This document shows positions 24,865-33,667 of a DNA stretch of 64,000 nt, in pieces. Position 1 is the stretch's first letter. Each line of letters begins with the position of its first letter. Made by a program: the position numbers and the translations under genes. Under the pieces are notes generated by a model, which searched no databases, had not been told where the DNA came from, and saw only the letters and a program-made list of their open reading frames with translations. Source of the DNA: DASUCS01 sp041166745 (GTDB taxonomy: Bacteria; Actinomycetota; Acidimicrobiia; Acidimicrobiales; JACDCH01); assembly GCA_041166745.1 (NCBI GenBank), contig JBEEGH010000014.1:42154-106153 (forward strand). Direction: 5' to 3'.

Positions 24865-25670
24865 CAACCAGCAGTTGCTCGGCACACCGCGATCGCCTCG
24901 TCGAGCCCCTTGAACGATCGCTTTCGCAACCGCGAGAACGTCACACCTCGCAGATCGGCGACCGACGCTCGGACATTGCTCGTGACGACGACCTCGTCGC
25001 CCTTGGCGGAGTCGGCGACGCGAGCCGCAACGTTCACGACGTGGCCGATCACGTCGTCCCGGGTGGCGACGACCTCACCGCAATGCACGCCGGCGCGCAG
25101 CTTCAACGATTCCGGAGCGGTGGGAAGCAGTTCGAGGCTGGCGTAGACCGCGGCCTCGGAGGAGGGGAAGGCGAGCAGCAGACCGTCGCCGAGGCGTTTG
25201 ACGATCCGGCCGCCGCGGCTACGGATCACGGGACCGACCAGGCGATGGTGTTCGTTGAGCATCGCGGTTGCCGCCTCGTCGCCGGAGTCCGCGGTGTAAC
25301 GGGTGAACCCCGACAGGTCGGTGAACACGATCGCCACATCAGAAGGCGCTCCGTCGGCCTTCACCTCGCTGTTCCATGAAAGCATCTGGATCGCATTGAG
25401 CCCGATCGCCGCGAACGCCGAAGGTTTGCGTTCCACCGAGCGCTCGAGAAATCGCTGCACGACGTCGAGGGTCGTCGTCGTCGACAACGGGTGCCGGCCC
25501 GGCTCCTCGAGCCACTTGCGATCGACGACTCCTACTTCGATCGCGGTGTCGACCAGCTCCGGATCGCGCTGCATCATCCTCGCCATCCGCTCCGCGAGCG
25601 CAATGCGCCACGACGCCACCGTTGACGACCCCGCTTCGTGCGCGTCGTCTGCAAGCGACATGAGCCTCAA
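24864..25670 (-). CDS. Class III adenylate/guanylate cyclase
   Basis: A 268-residue soluble protein. An N-terminal helical part (about 1-100) is followed by a class III cyclase domain (about 110-262). Metal-binding Asp residues are in VFTDLSGFT and RLGDGLLLAF. The purine-selecting Lys is in GGRIVKRLGDG, and the Asn and Arg of the transition state are in VVNVAARV, so the enzyme looks active and cAMP-forming. TTG at 25670 has AGGAG six bases upstream; ATG at 25661 is the alternative. It is paired with the DUF2332 gene and divergent from the hydrolase at 25685 with only 14 bases between. A cyclic-nucleotide-binding protein is encoded at 44419 and a second cyclase at 55945. Confidence 0.88.
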   Translation of the reverse strand: MRLMSLADDAHEAGSSTVASWRIALAERMARMMQRDPELVDTAIEVGVVDRKWLEEPGRHPLSTTTTLDVVQRFLERSVERKPSAFAAIGLNAIQMLSWNSEVKADGAPSDVAIVFTDLSGFTRYTADSGDEAATAMLNEHHRLVGPVIRSRGGRIVKRLGDGLLLAFPSSEAAVYASLELLPTAPESLKLRAGVHCGEVVATRDDVIGHVVNVAARVADSAKGDEVVVTSNVRASVADLRGVTFSRLRKRSFKGLDEAIAVCRATAG

Positions 25671-25684
25671 CCTAATCTCCTGCC

Positions 25685-26401
25685 ATGACCGCTCATGATG
25701 TGACCCTTTCCACTCCGGACGGGCCGATGCGGGCCTACGAGGCCCTGCCTGACGGGGGCGCGAGCACCGCAGTGATCGTGATTCCGGAAGCGTTCGGACT
25801 GAACGGGCACATCGAGGAGATCACCGAGCGGCTCGCGGCCGCGGGTCACCACGCGCTCGGACTCGACATCTTCCACCGGTCGGGGGGCGGCACCGCGCCG
25901 TACGACGACTTCGAGAAGGTGCTTCCGTTGTTCGAGGGTCTGACCGATGAAGGCCTGCTGGACGACATCGACGCGGCCCGAACGCATCTGCATGGGGCGC
26001 GCCTTGCCGATGCTGCGGTCGGCATCGTGGGTTTCTGCTTCGGTGGCCGGACGACGTTCCTCGCGGCGGTGCGCCGCCCGCTCGGCGCCGCCGTCGGGTT
26101 CTACGGCGGTGGCATCGTCACCGGACGATTCCCGCAATTTCCTCCTCTGGTCGAGGAGAGCGCCGCGCTGCAGAGCCCGTGGCTCGGCCTCTTCGGAGAC
26201 GCTGACCAGGGAATTCCGATCGACGACGTCGAGCGGCTGCGGGCGACGCTCGACGAGCGCACCACCGTGGATCACGACGTCGTGCGCTTCGCGGGCGCCG
26301 ACCACGGCTTCAACTGCGACCAGCGTCCCGCCTACCACCCGCAGGCCGCCGCCGACGCTTGGCAACGCACACTTGCTTGGTTCCGCGACCATCTCGGGTG
26401 A
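25685..26401 (+). CDS. Dienelactone hydrolase family protein
   Basis: A 238-residue hydrolase of the dienelactone hydrolase family. The nucleophile Cys is in GIVGFCFGGR, the Asp in LFGDADQGIP and the His in GADHGFNCD. The family's IPEAFGLNGHI strand and the conserved HxxxxxxYxP-like end (QRPAYHPQAAADAW) are present. It may open lactone rings in aromatic degradation or act on other esters; no other aromatic pathway gene is adjacent. The start codon is ATG. Confidence 0.9.
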   Translation: MTAHDVTLSTPDGPMRAYEALPDGGASTAVIVIPEAFGLNGHIEEITERLAAAGHHALGLDIFHRSGGGTAPYDDFEKVLPLFEGLTDEGLLDDIDAARTHLHGARLADAAVGIVGFCFGGRTTFLAAVRRPLGAAVGFYGGGIVTGRFPQFPPLVEESAALQSPWLGLFGDADQGIPIDDVERLRATLDERTTVDHDVVRFAGADHGFNCDQRPAYHPQAAADAWQRTLAWFRDHLG

Positions 26402-26472
26402 GGGCCGCTGACCTGCCGTTCTCCGCCCTGCATGGTGGAGGTCAGGACCGACGCAGTACCGTCTGTGTCGCC

Positions 26473-28344
26473 ATGCTCCTCGATTCAGTGAGCAGCCCCG
26501 AGGACCTTCGGGGGCTCTCCTACCCAGAGCTCGACGAGCTCGCCAGCGAAATCCGAGAGTTCATCGTCGACGCGGTCACCCGCCCCGGCATGAGCGGACA
26601 CCTCGGATCCAACCTCGGCGCCGTCGAGCTCACCCTTGCGGTCCACCGCGTCTTCGAGTCGCCGCGCGACATCGTGCTGTGGGACACCGGCCACCAGGCC
26701 TACGTGCACAAGATCGTGACGGGCCGGCGAGCGGAGTTCGAGAACCTTCGGAAAGCCGGAGGGCTGTCGGGGTATCCGAGTCGAGCCGAATCGGAGCACG
26801 ACTGGATCGAGAACAGCCATGCCTCCACGATCGTGAGCTACGCCCACGGTCTCGCGACCGCCCTCGAGATGGACCCCGACGAACCCTCCGACCGGCGCAT
26901 CGTCGCGGTGATCGGCGACGGGTCCATGACCGGCGGCATGGCGTTCGAGGGCTTGAACAACCTCGGGCACTCGGGCCGCAAGGCGATCATCATCCTGAAC
27001 GACAACGGACGCTCGTACGCGCCGACGATCTCGAAGCTCGGAGACTCCGTCGCGCGCCTCCGGGTGAGCCCCGCCTACGTGAAGCAACGGGCGCGCGTCG
27101 ACCGTGTGCTGCGCGATCTTCCCCTCGTCGGTGATCGCATGGAACGCGGCCTGCAAGCCGCAGTCGCGGCGCTGCGGGAGTACTTCGAGCCGCGTGCGTT
27201 CTTCGAAGATCTCGGCGTGCGCTACACCGGCCCGTTCGACGGGCACGACGTGCGCGGCCTCGAAGCAGCGTTGCGCGCGGCGGCCGAGTTCGAAGGTCCG
27301 ATCGTGGTGCACGTCCTCACGCAGAAAGGACGCGGTTACGCGCCTGCGGAGAACGATCCGATCAAGTGCCTGCACGACATCTCTCCTGAGGCGAAGCCCG
27401 GCTCGTACACCGCGGCGTTCACCGAAGCCTTGATCAAGGCGGCCGAGGAGCATCCGGAGCTCGTGGCCATCACAGCGGCGATGCCCGACTCGACGGGGCT
27501 GCTCCCCTTCGGCGAGCGATTCCCGGGACGTCTCATCGACGTGGGCATCGCCGAGCAACACGCCGTCACTTCCGCGGCCGGAATGGCGATGGGCGGCCTC
27601 CGACCGGTCGTTGCGCTCTATTCGACCTTCCTCACGCGTGCGATCGATCAGGTGATGTACGACGTCGGCCTGCACCGCCAGCCGGTCATCTTCTGCCTCG
27701 ACCGCGCCGGCATCACGGGCGACGACGGTCCGTCCCATCACGGCGTACTCGACATGGCGCTGCTGTTGAAGGTGCCGGGCATGACGATCCTCGCCCCGTC
27801 GTCGTACCAAGAGCTGGGCCAGATGCTCCGCGACGCGCTGACGATCGTCGAGGGTCCGGTCGCTCTGCGCTGGCCGAAGACGCTCGCCCGCAACGTTCCC
27901 GACGACGAGGTCGGCCGCGGCTTGTCCGCTCGGCGCCTACGCGAAGGCCGGGATGTCTGCCTACTGGCTGTCGGCAAGATGCTCGACGCGGCCGAAGCGG
28001 CGGCCGACGATCTCGAGCGCGAAGGCGCGTCGGTCACCGTCTGGGACGTGCGTTCGGTGAAGCCGCTCGATCCGCGGATGATCCTCGACGCCGGCCGTCA
28101 CGCCCTTGTGCTCACCATCGAGGACGGCATCCGCGACGGCGGTGCCGGCGCGGCGATGGCCGATGCCATCAGCGTGGCGGCGATCGAGGACGGCCGAGTC
28201 GGTCCGCCCGTGCGGGTGCTGGGCACCCCGGTCGAGTTCATCGCCCACGGCAAGGCCGACGACATCCTCCACGACCTGGGGCTCGACGCCGAAGGCGTGG
28301 CCGCTGAAGCTCGCCGTTTACTGGCCGCGCTCGTCCAGCGCTGA
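26473..28344 (+). CDS. dxs: 1-deoxy-D-xylulose-5-phosphate synthase
   Basis: A 623-residue thiamine-diphosphate enzyme joining pyruvate and glyceraldehyde-3-phosphate, the entry step of the MEP isoprenoid pathway. Key sites are WDTGHQAYVHK, the cofactor site GDGSMTGGMAFEGLNN...LNDN, PFDGHDVRGL, and the catalytic Glu in GIAEQHAVTSA. Length is normal. ATG at 26473 is used because the family N-terminus begins there; an open frame further upstream has no family match. A strong terminator follows at 28429. An imperfect 7-base inverted repeat (CTGACCT/AGGTCAG) lies in the short leader region. Confidence 0.97.
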   Translation: MLLDSVSSPEDLRGLSYPELDELASEIREFIVDAVTRPGMSGHLGSNLGAVELTLAVHRVFESPRDIVLWDTGHQAYVHKIVTGRRAEFENLRKAGGLSGYPSRAESEHDWIENSHASTIVSYAHGLATALEMDPDEPSDRRIVAVIGDGSMTGGMAFEGLNNLGHSGRKAIIILNDNGRSYAPTISKLGDSVARLRVSPAYVKQRARVDRVLRDLPLVGDRMERGLQAAVAALREYFEPRAFFEDLGVRYTGPFDGHDVRGLEAALRAAAEFEGPIVVHVLTQKGRGYAPAENDPIKCLHDISPEAKPGSYTAAFTEALIKAAEEHPELVAITAAMPDSTGLLPFGERFPGRLIDVGIAEQHAVTSAAGMAMGGLRPVVALYSTFLTRAIDQVMYDVGLHRQPVIFCLDRAGITGDDGPSHHGVLDMALLLKVPGMTILAPSSYQELGQMLRDALTIVEGPVALRWPKTLARNVPDDEVGRGLSARRLREGRDVCLLAVGKMLDAAEAAADDLEREGASVTVWDVRSVKPLDPRMILDAGRHALVLTIEDGIRDGGAGAAMADAISVAAIEDGRVGPPVRVLGTPVEFIAHGKADDILHDLGLDAEGVAAEARRLLAALVQR

Positions 28345-28428
28345 TTTTTCCGATCCGACCGCAAGGGAGTCCCCGCTCGCCCGTTCCAAGGGTGCAGCGC
28401 ATCTCCCTCCCGAAATCGCTGCGTCTGT

Positions 28429-28470
28429 GCCGAGGCGCCCCTCCGACCCCCGGGGCGCTTCGGCGTTTTT
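28429..28470 (+). terminator. Rho-independent terminator of dxs
   Basis: A 13-pair GC-rich stem with one G-U pair (GCCGAGGCGCCCC with GGGGCGCTTCGGC) closes a 10-base loop and is followed by G and five T at 28466-28470. It lies 85 bases after the dxs stop. This is the clearest canonical terminator in the window. Confidence 0.9.
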
Positions 28471-28487
28471 GGCCTCAGACGCGACGA

Positions 28488-28510
28488 GGCCCGGACCAAA
28501 GGCCCGGGCC
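28488..28510 (-). terminator. Possible terminator hairpin of the thiolase operon
   Basis: A 7-pair stem GGCCCGG/CCGGGCC with a 9-base loop sits between dxs and the convergent thiolase gene. On the minus strand it has no T-run, so termination by this hairpin alone is only a possibility. The rest of 28471-28591 shows nothing else. Confidence 0.4.
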
Positions 28511-28591
28511 TTCCCCCCTTGGCGTCGCCCCCAACAGAGAGAGCTGAGAGTAGCAACGCGTTTCTTGCGTGTCACCTGCGACAACGTGGGA

Positions 28592-29794
28592 TCAGCCGGG
28601 CTGGGCTCCCACGATCGACACGAAGCTCACGCATTGACCGGGCGCGCCCCCGAGGTTGTGGGTCAGTCCGAGCGTTCGGCCCTGGTCGATCGTGGCGATC
28701 TTGCGCTCGGCCGGAGCCTCGCCCCGCAGCTGCAGCCAGCACTCGAAGAGCATCCGCAGCCCTGACGCACCGATCGGGTGTCCGAATGACTTCAGCCCAC
28801 CATCGGGATTGACGGGCAAATCGCCGAGGAGGTCGAACGAGCCGTCGAGCACGTCCTTCCAGGCGTGGCCCCGCTCGGAGAAGCCGAGGTCTTCCATGAG
28901 GACGAGCTCGGTCGGAGTGAAGCAGTCGTGCACCTCGGCCATCGCGAGTTGCGAGCGAGGATCGGTGATGCCCGCTTGCTGGTAGGCATCCTCCGACGAA
29001 CGGACCACTTCGGTGAACGTCGTGTAGTCGTAGTCGGGATCGATCGGACCCGCGGCGGGGCCGGCCGCAAACGACAGCGCCTTCACATACAGCGGCTTGT
29101 CCGTGTACTTCGAGGCGTCCTCGGCGCGCACGATGATCGCGGACGCGGAACCATCTGAGACGCCGGAGCAGTCGAAGATCCCGAGTTGGCCGGCGATGAG
29201 CGGAGATGCGCTGATGACTTCCTTCGGCACCTCTTTGCGGAACTGGGCGCGCGGGTTGCGGGCGCCGTTGTAGTGGTTCTTCCACGCGATCCGCGTGAGA
29301 ACGTCTTTCATCTCCTCTTCCGACACACCGAACTTGTTGCAGTACGCCGGCGCCAACAAGGAGAAGGTCGCCGGTGCGGTCATTGGGACGCTGGTGCCGT
29401 CGTGCGGCGCGATGGCGCCGACGAGGCCGGAGAAGCCGGAGTCCTTCAACTTCTCGACGCCGACCGCCATCACGATGTCGTACGCACCGGAAGCGACGGC
29501 GTAACACGCGTTGCGAAACGCTTCAGAGCCCGTCGCGCAGTAGTTCTCGACGCGGGTCACGGGCTTGTAGTCGAGCTTCAGCGGCCGTGAGAGCGTGAGG
29601 CCCGACCCCTGGCCCGAGCCCATCGTGCCCAACCAGTACGCGTCGACGTCGTCCTTGGTGAGACCGACCGACCCGAACGCCTCTTGCGTCGAATCGATGA
29701 GCAAGTCGTCGGTCGACTTGTCCCAGTGCTCGCCGAATTGCGTGCAACCCATGCCGATGATCGCGACGCGATCCTTGATGCCGTGTGAACCCAT
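28592..29794 (-). CDS. Thiolase-family acyltransferase (SCP-x type)
   Basis: A 400-residue thiolase-fold protein close to the non-specific lipid-transfer/SCP-x branch. The catalytic Cys lies in VENYCATGSEA (C86), and the active-site His in SFGHPIGASG (about H339). The second cysteine motif of biosynthetic thiolases is replaced by NLGGAPGQ, as is usual in this branch. Such enzymes cleave or form C-C bonds on CoA thioesters, and in steroid pathways similar proteins act together with DUF35 partners. ATG at 29794 starts two bases after the stop of the thiolase-like/DUF35 gene, so the two products are probably one complex. Confidence 0.92.
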   Translation of the reverse strand: MGSHGIKDRVAIIGMGCTQFGEHWDKSTDDLLIDSTQEAFGSVGLTKDDVDAYWLGTMGSGQGSGLTLSRPLKLDYKPVTRVENYCATGSEAFRNACYAVASGAYDIVMAVGVEKLKDSGFSGLVGAIAPHDGTSVPMTAPATFSLLAPAYCNKFGVSEEEMKDVLTRIAWKNHYNGARNPRAQFRKEVPKEVISASPLIAGQLGIFDCSGVSDGSASAIIVRAEDASKYTDKPLYVKALSFAAGPAAGPIDPDYDYTTFTEVVRSSEDAYQQAGITDPRSQLAMAEVHDCFTPTELVLMEDLGFSERGHAWKDVLDGSFDLLGDLPVNPDGGLKSFGHPIGASGLRMLFECWLQLRGEAPAERKIATIDQGRTLGLTHNLGGAPGQCVSFVSIVGAQPG

Positions 29795-29796
29795 GG

Positions 29797-31245
29797 CTAG
29801 TTGCCACCTTCCGTTGCGGGGGCTGCGCCCCCGGACCCCCTGATCGGGCGAGCTTTCCAGAAGTAGTTGTGAATGTTCTTCGCGGTCACGGTGCGGCGGA
29901 ACGTGAGCTCGACGCGCTGACCAACGGCGACGGTGTCGGGATCGACATCGGTGAGCTCGCACGTGTAGCGGCCGCCGCCGTCGAAGTCGAGCACCGCAGC
30001 GACGGTGGGAGGCGAGAGCGAGTACGCCAACCGGTCGATCGTGTACGTCGCGATTGTGGCCTGCGTGTCCGCCAGAGAGACCGATGCCATCTGGTCGATC
30101 GAGTCGCAGCGGCTGCAGACGCGAGCGGGGGGAAGGTGGATGAAGCCGCATTCAGTGCACTTGCTGCCGACGAACGCGAACTTCCACGCCTCGGTCCGGT
30201 GCGCCGGCGGCCCGTAGTAGGCCTCGGGATCGGGGCGGCGCGGCGGCTCACGATCGAGGAAACCGCGCCACGTGAGATACGTGTTGTACGGCAGGTCGTC
30301 GCGGCCCGCCGCGATCTGCGACGCGACCGTGGAGGCCTGACGCGATCGGTAGGCAGTGATCGCATCGGTGGTGCGGAACACGCTCACCGCGGCGCCATCC
30401 GCCAGCTGTACCAGGAGAATGAGTTGCCCCGGCTCGGCCCGATCGAGCACCTCGGCGAACGCCACGCCGTACTGCGCCGTCCCCGCGCTGCCAATCGTGG
30501 CACCGAGGTCGGGGGCGTAGCTCTCGGGGCGGGCGCCGATCCGCGCCGCAACTGAACGAGCGGCCCGGGGATGCACCCCCGTGACCACCACGTGATCCAG
30601 TTCCTCCGCAGTGACACCGATCTTCTTGAGCGCATCGTTGACGGCTTGCTCGGCGAGCGGCACGAACACCTGCTCGCCGAAGCGCTCTTCCCACACATGC
30701 GACGCGGGCTCGCCTGGGATTCTCCAGCGATCGAGGAACTCGTCGGTCGCCGCGGCGAACGAGACCTGCTCGACAATCACGCCGTCACCACTCGCCCAGA
30801 GAAACGCCGTCGCCCCGTCTCCGCCATCGCGCTCGTCGGCGCCACCAGGAAGTCCGTTGCGTACATCCGAAAGGACAGTCAGTACCGAGAACGGTGCGAA
30901 GTTGGCGAAGCCCATCGATGCGATCGCCGAGCGAGGCGCGCCGCCGACGTCTGCGGCCATCACCGACGCGTCGAGTCCGAGGGCGGCGTGAATCGCGGTG
31001 GCGTTCGTCTTGTCGAGATAAGGCGGAGACGCCGTGGAGAACAGCACCGTTTCGGGCGTGACGCCCTCGGGCGCGGCCTTCAGCGCGAGCCGAGCGGCCT
31101 CGACACCCATCGAAGTGGCGTCTTCGTCGTACGACGCCACCGCACGGGTTCCCTTGCCGCCGGCTGCGCCCAATGCCGCGCCGATGGCTGACCGCTGCAA
31201 GCGCCAGTACGGCACGTACGCGCCGTAGGCGACGATTCCTTGCAC
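29797..31245 (-). CDS. Thiolase-like (HMG-CoA synthase fold) protein fused to DUF35 OB-fold
   Basis: A 482-residue fusion. Residues 1-310 have the HMG-CoA synthase/KAS III-like thiolase fold (opening GIVAYGAYVPYWRL). Residues about 350-475 form a DUF35 module: a zinc ribbon with CTECGFIHLPPARVCSRC, then an OB-fold (TYTIDRLAYS, VDPDTVAVGQRVEL). Where HMG-CoA synthases have the nucleophile Cys before Tyr-Gly-Gly, this protein reads ADVGGA around residue 99, so the Cys is missing by my alignment. It may be a structural or acyl-delivery partner of the thiolase encoded 2 bases downstream, as in DUF35-thiolase complexes, rather than an independent synthase. Confidence 0.85.
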   Translation of the reverse strand: MQGIVAYGAYVPYWRLQRSAIGAALGAAGGKGTRAVASYDEDATSMGVEAARLALKAAPEGVTPETVLFSTASPPYLDKTNATAIHAALGLDASVMAADVGGAPRSAIASMGFANFAPFSVLTVLSDVRNGLPGGADERDGGDGATAFLWASGDGVIVEQVSFAAATDEFLDRWRIPGEPASHVWEERFGEQVFVPLAEQAVNDALKKIGVTAEELDHVVVTGVHPRAARSVAARIGARPESYAPDLGATIGSAGTAQYGVAFAEVLDRAEPGQLILLVQLADGAAVSVFRTTDAITAYRSRQASTVASQIAAGRDDLPYNTYLTWRGFLDREPPRRPDPEAYYGPPAHRTEAWKFAFVGSKCTECGFIHLPPARVCSRCDSIDQMASVSLADTQATIATYTIDRLAYSLSPPTVAAVLDFDGGGRYTCELTDVDPDTVAVGQRVELTFRRTVTAKNIHNYFWKARPIRGSGGAAPATEGGN

Positions 31246-31281
31246 GCCCTACCCCCTTGTCGAATCTTGGAGAACCTTGCC

Positions 31282-31905
31282 TTAGTAGAAGGGGTTCTCG
31301 CCAGACGCGTGGTCGGTGGTGTCCTCGACCGCGGTGATCTCGGGGATCGATCCAAGGATCGCGGACTGGATTCCTTCGCGCAGGGTGAGGGCGGACATCG
31401 CGCAGCCTTGGCAGCCGCCGCCCATGGCGATGAATGCCGTGGCGTCTTCGACGCGGATCAACGAGGCGAAGCCGCCATGCGCCGCGATCGCCGGATTCAC
31501 CTGCTGATCGAGGAGTTGGCGGATCTTGTCTTCAGTCGTGCCGGTCAGTTCGATCGGATCGCCGAGCGCAGGGATCTCGGGACGGTTTGGGTTCCGCAGC
31601 ACCAGTCCGCCCTGGTCCTTGTTGCTCGGTAGGTCGAGCGTTGCGCCCAGCAACTTGTCGACGCTCTCGGCCGGGACGACGACCGCGAGACCTCCCTGCT
31701 CGTGGCGCACATCGTCGGCTTCACACTCGTCGAGGGGCTCGAACGCGAGGTCGTAGCTGAACTCCGCCCCGCGGACTCCCGTTACTTCGATGCGCAATCC
31801 GAGCCCATCGGGATTCTCTTCCGCGGCCCGCAACTCGAGGATCTTTGTGAGCGCGGTCTCCGTGACGTGGATGATCGGCTCGGTGAGCGTGTCGGTCTCA
31901 GACAT
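31282..31905 (-). CDS. nfuA: NfuA-like iron-sulfur cluster carrier
   Basis: A 207-residue protein. The N-terminal A-type (HesB-like) domain at about 10-100 lacks the cysteines that bind clusters. The C-terminal Nfu domain at about 115-200 has GGGCQGCAMS, the CxxC pair that holds a 4Fe-4S cluster shared between two subunits. This layout matches NfuA, which delivers or repairs clusters, for example for radical SAM and respiratory enzymes. Start ATG at 31905. It lies between the thiolase operon and an SDR gene on the same strand with short gaps. Confidence 0.9.
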   Translation of the reverse strand: MSETDTLTEPIIHVTETALTKILELRAAEENPDGLGLRIEVTGVRGAEFSYDLAFEPLDECEADDVRHEQGGLAVVVPAESVDKLLGATLDLPSNKDQGGLVLRNPNRPEIPALGDPIELTGTTEDKIRQLLDQQVNPAIAAHGGFASLIRVEDATAFIAMGGGCQGCAMSALTLREGIQSAILGSIPEITAVEDTTDHASGENPFY

Positions 31906-31926
31906 CGCAACCAGGCTACCGGGTGG

Positions 31927-32679
31927 CTATTGCGCTCCCCCATCGACGTAGATCCGCTCGCCGTTGAGGTAACCGGCGCCGTCGGACACGATCCAACGCA
32001 CCACGTTGGCGACGTCCTCCGGCCGGCACACTCGGCCGTACGGCGCCATGGGATCCATTTCTTCGATGTCCTGCCCGAACGCATTCATCAGCCGCCTGCC
32101 CATCTCGGTCTTCACGAGACCGGGAGCCACGATGTTCACGTGGATGCCCTTCGAGCGCTCCTCCTTCGCGAGCGTGAAGGCCAACGACTCCATTGCGTGC
32201 TTGGCCATGTTGTACGGCGCGCTGGCGGCCGAGTTGCCGCGTGTCGCCGCCGACGAGATGAACACGATGTCGCCCCGCGGACGCGTCCGCATCCCCGGAA
32301 TGATGAGGCCGCACAACCAGTGCGGACCGATCGCGTGCGTGCGGATGACGCGCTCTACTTCCTCTGGGTCTGTCTTCGCCACCGTGTTGCCCCGACTGGC
32401 GATGCCCGCATTGTTGACGAGGATGTCGATCGGTCCGAGCGCAGCAATGCTCGCATCAGCCAACGCGCGAACGTCTTCCAACACGTCGACGGAACCGCTC
32501 ACCGCTACGGCACGCCGACCGAGGGCCTGGATCTCGGCGACAACCTCCTCCGCCGCGTCCTTGTCGCGCCGATAGTTCACCGCAACATCCGCGCCGTCGT
32601 GCGCCAGCGCCAATGAGATGGCCCGCCCGATGCCGCGACCACCTCCCGTTACCAATGCGTTACGACCGTCAAGCGTCAT
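31927..32679 (-). CDS. Short-chain dehydrogenase/reductase
   Basis: A 250-residue classical SDR, an NAD(P)-dependent oxidoreductase. The cofactor loop is TGGGRGIGRA, followed by LVNNAGIAS, then Ser in VFISSAATRG and the Tyr-Lys pair in APYNMAKHA. The C-terminus ENGERIYVDGG-like end (LNGERIYVDGGAQ) is typical of FabG-type proteins. The RRD segment after strand 2 suggests NADP. The substrate is unknown. It is divergent from the patatin gene at 32749; 69 bases between them must hold both promoters. Confidence 0.93.
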   Translation of the reverse strand: MTLDGRNALVTGGGRGIGRAISLALAHDGADVAVNYRRDKDAAEEVVAEIQALGRRAVAVSGSVDVLEDVRALADASIAALGPIDILVNNAGIASRGNTVAKTDPEEVERVIRTHAIGPHWLCGLIIPGMRTRPRGDIVFISSAATRGNSAASAPYNMAKHAMESLAFTLAKEERSKGIHVNIVAPGLVKTEMGRRLMNAFGQDIEEMDPMAPYGRVCRPEDVANVVRWIVSDGAGYLNGERIYVDGGAQ

Positions 32680-32748
32680 GCGAGGTTTCTAGCGCACGCC
32701 CTCAGAACCCGTCGTACCCTGTGCGGTAGGGGGAAAAGCGGCTAGGGG

Positions 32749-33609
32749 GTGCGGGTGTCTGTCACGACATTGCATCCTCGGGGGAGCGGCCAACGAACGG
32801 CGTTCGTGCTGGGCGGGGGCGGCAACCTCGGGGCGGTGCAGATCGGGATGTTGCAAGCATTGTTCGAGCGTGACATCACGCCGGATGTGCTCGTGGGCTG
32901 TTCGGTGGGAGCGCTGAACGCCGCCGCGATCGCCGCCACGCCGAACCTCGACGGTGTCGAGCGGCTGCGCCAGGTATGGCTCGATCCCGTCACCTGGCAG
33001 GTGTTCACCTCCGGCAAGCTCACCGGCCCGTGGCTGTTGCTCAAGAAGGCGCGGTCGATGATCACGAACGAGCGCATCCGCCGTCTCGTCGAGACGACCT
33101 TCACCGAGCGAACGTTCGAGGAGTTCGCGCTCCCCCTTCACGTCGTCGCCACCTCGTTGCGCACCGGTCGTCCAGCGTGGTTCCACCGTGGCCCCGTTGT
33201 TGCGCCGATACTCGCGTCGGCCGCTCTACCCGCAGTGCTTCCCCCCGTCGAGATCGACGGCGAATCATTCATCGATGGTGCCGTGGTCGACAACGTGCCG
33301 ATCTCACGCGCGATCGATCTGGGGGTCGACCGTGTCGTCGTGCTGCATGTCGGCAACTTCGAACGCCCTCGTCCAAACCCGCAACGTCCGCTCGATGTGT
33401 TGCTGCAGGCCTTCTCCATTGCCCGCAACGAACGCTTCGCTCGAGAGAGCGAGGTACAGCACGACGAGGTCGAGGTCGTGATCCTGCCGGGTGTCGATCC
33501 TGGTCCGATCAAGCGCAACGATTTCTCGAAGACGGCGCAGCTCATCAATCGAGCACATGCCGCCGCCGCCGGCTACCTCGACGCGCACCCCGTAGCCGCG
33601 AGCCTTTAG
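32749..33609 (+). CDS. Patatin-like phospholipase
   Basis: A 286-residue patatin-fold lipid acyl hydrolase. The oxyanion loop is LGGGGNLGAVQ, the nucleophile Ser is in LVGCSVGALN (GxSxG) and the catalytic Asp in FIDGAVVDNVP (DGA), so the Ser-Asp dyad is complete. It probably cleaves membrane lipids or other acyl esters. GTG at 32749 follows a GCTAGGGG stretch; GTG at 32755 is possible. The gene is followed by the 53-base hairpin at 33612. Confidence 0.92.
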   Translation: MRVSVTTLHPRGSGQRTAFVLGGGGNLGAVQIGMLQALFERDITPDVLVGCSVGALNAAAIAATPNLDGVERLRQVWLDPVTWQVFTSGKLTGPWLLLKKARSMITNERIRRLVETTFTERTFEEFALPLHVVATSLRTGRPAWFHRGPVVAPILASAALPAVLPPVEIDGESFIDGAVVDNVPISRAIDLGVDRVVVLHVGNFERPRPNPQRPLDVLLQAFSIARNERFARESEVQHDEVEVVILPGVDPGPIKRNDFSKTAQLINRAHAAAAGYLDAHPVAASL

Positions 33610-33610
33610 C

Positions 33611-33665
33611 GCCGTTCTGCCGGTAGTAACCGCCGCTCCGCGGCGATTACTACCGCACAAACGGC
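33611..33665. repeat. Long hairpin between patatin and DUF3097 genes (family A, copy 2)
   Basis: An outer stem GCCGTT/AACGGC encloses CGGTAGTAA/TTACTACCG and CGCCGC/GCGGCG around a TCC loop, with small symmetric internal loops. The span 33612-33664 has the same length (53) and the same ends (CCGTTCT, ACCGCACAAACGG) as the element at 16440. It begins one base after the patatin stop and ends two bases before the DUF3097 start, so it could act on both transcripts. Confidence 0.75.
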
Positions 33666-33667
33666 CG

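Noticed and set aside
26408..26445. Terminator or operator CTGACCT/AGGTCAG before dxs
   Set aside because: The arms are only 7 bases around a 24-base loop with no T-run and no second copy; too weak to list.
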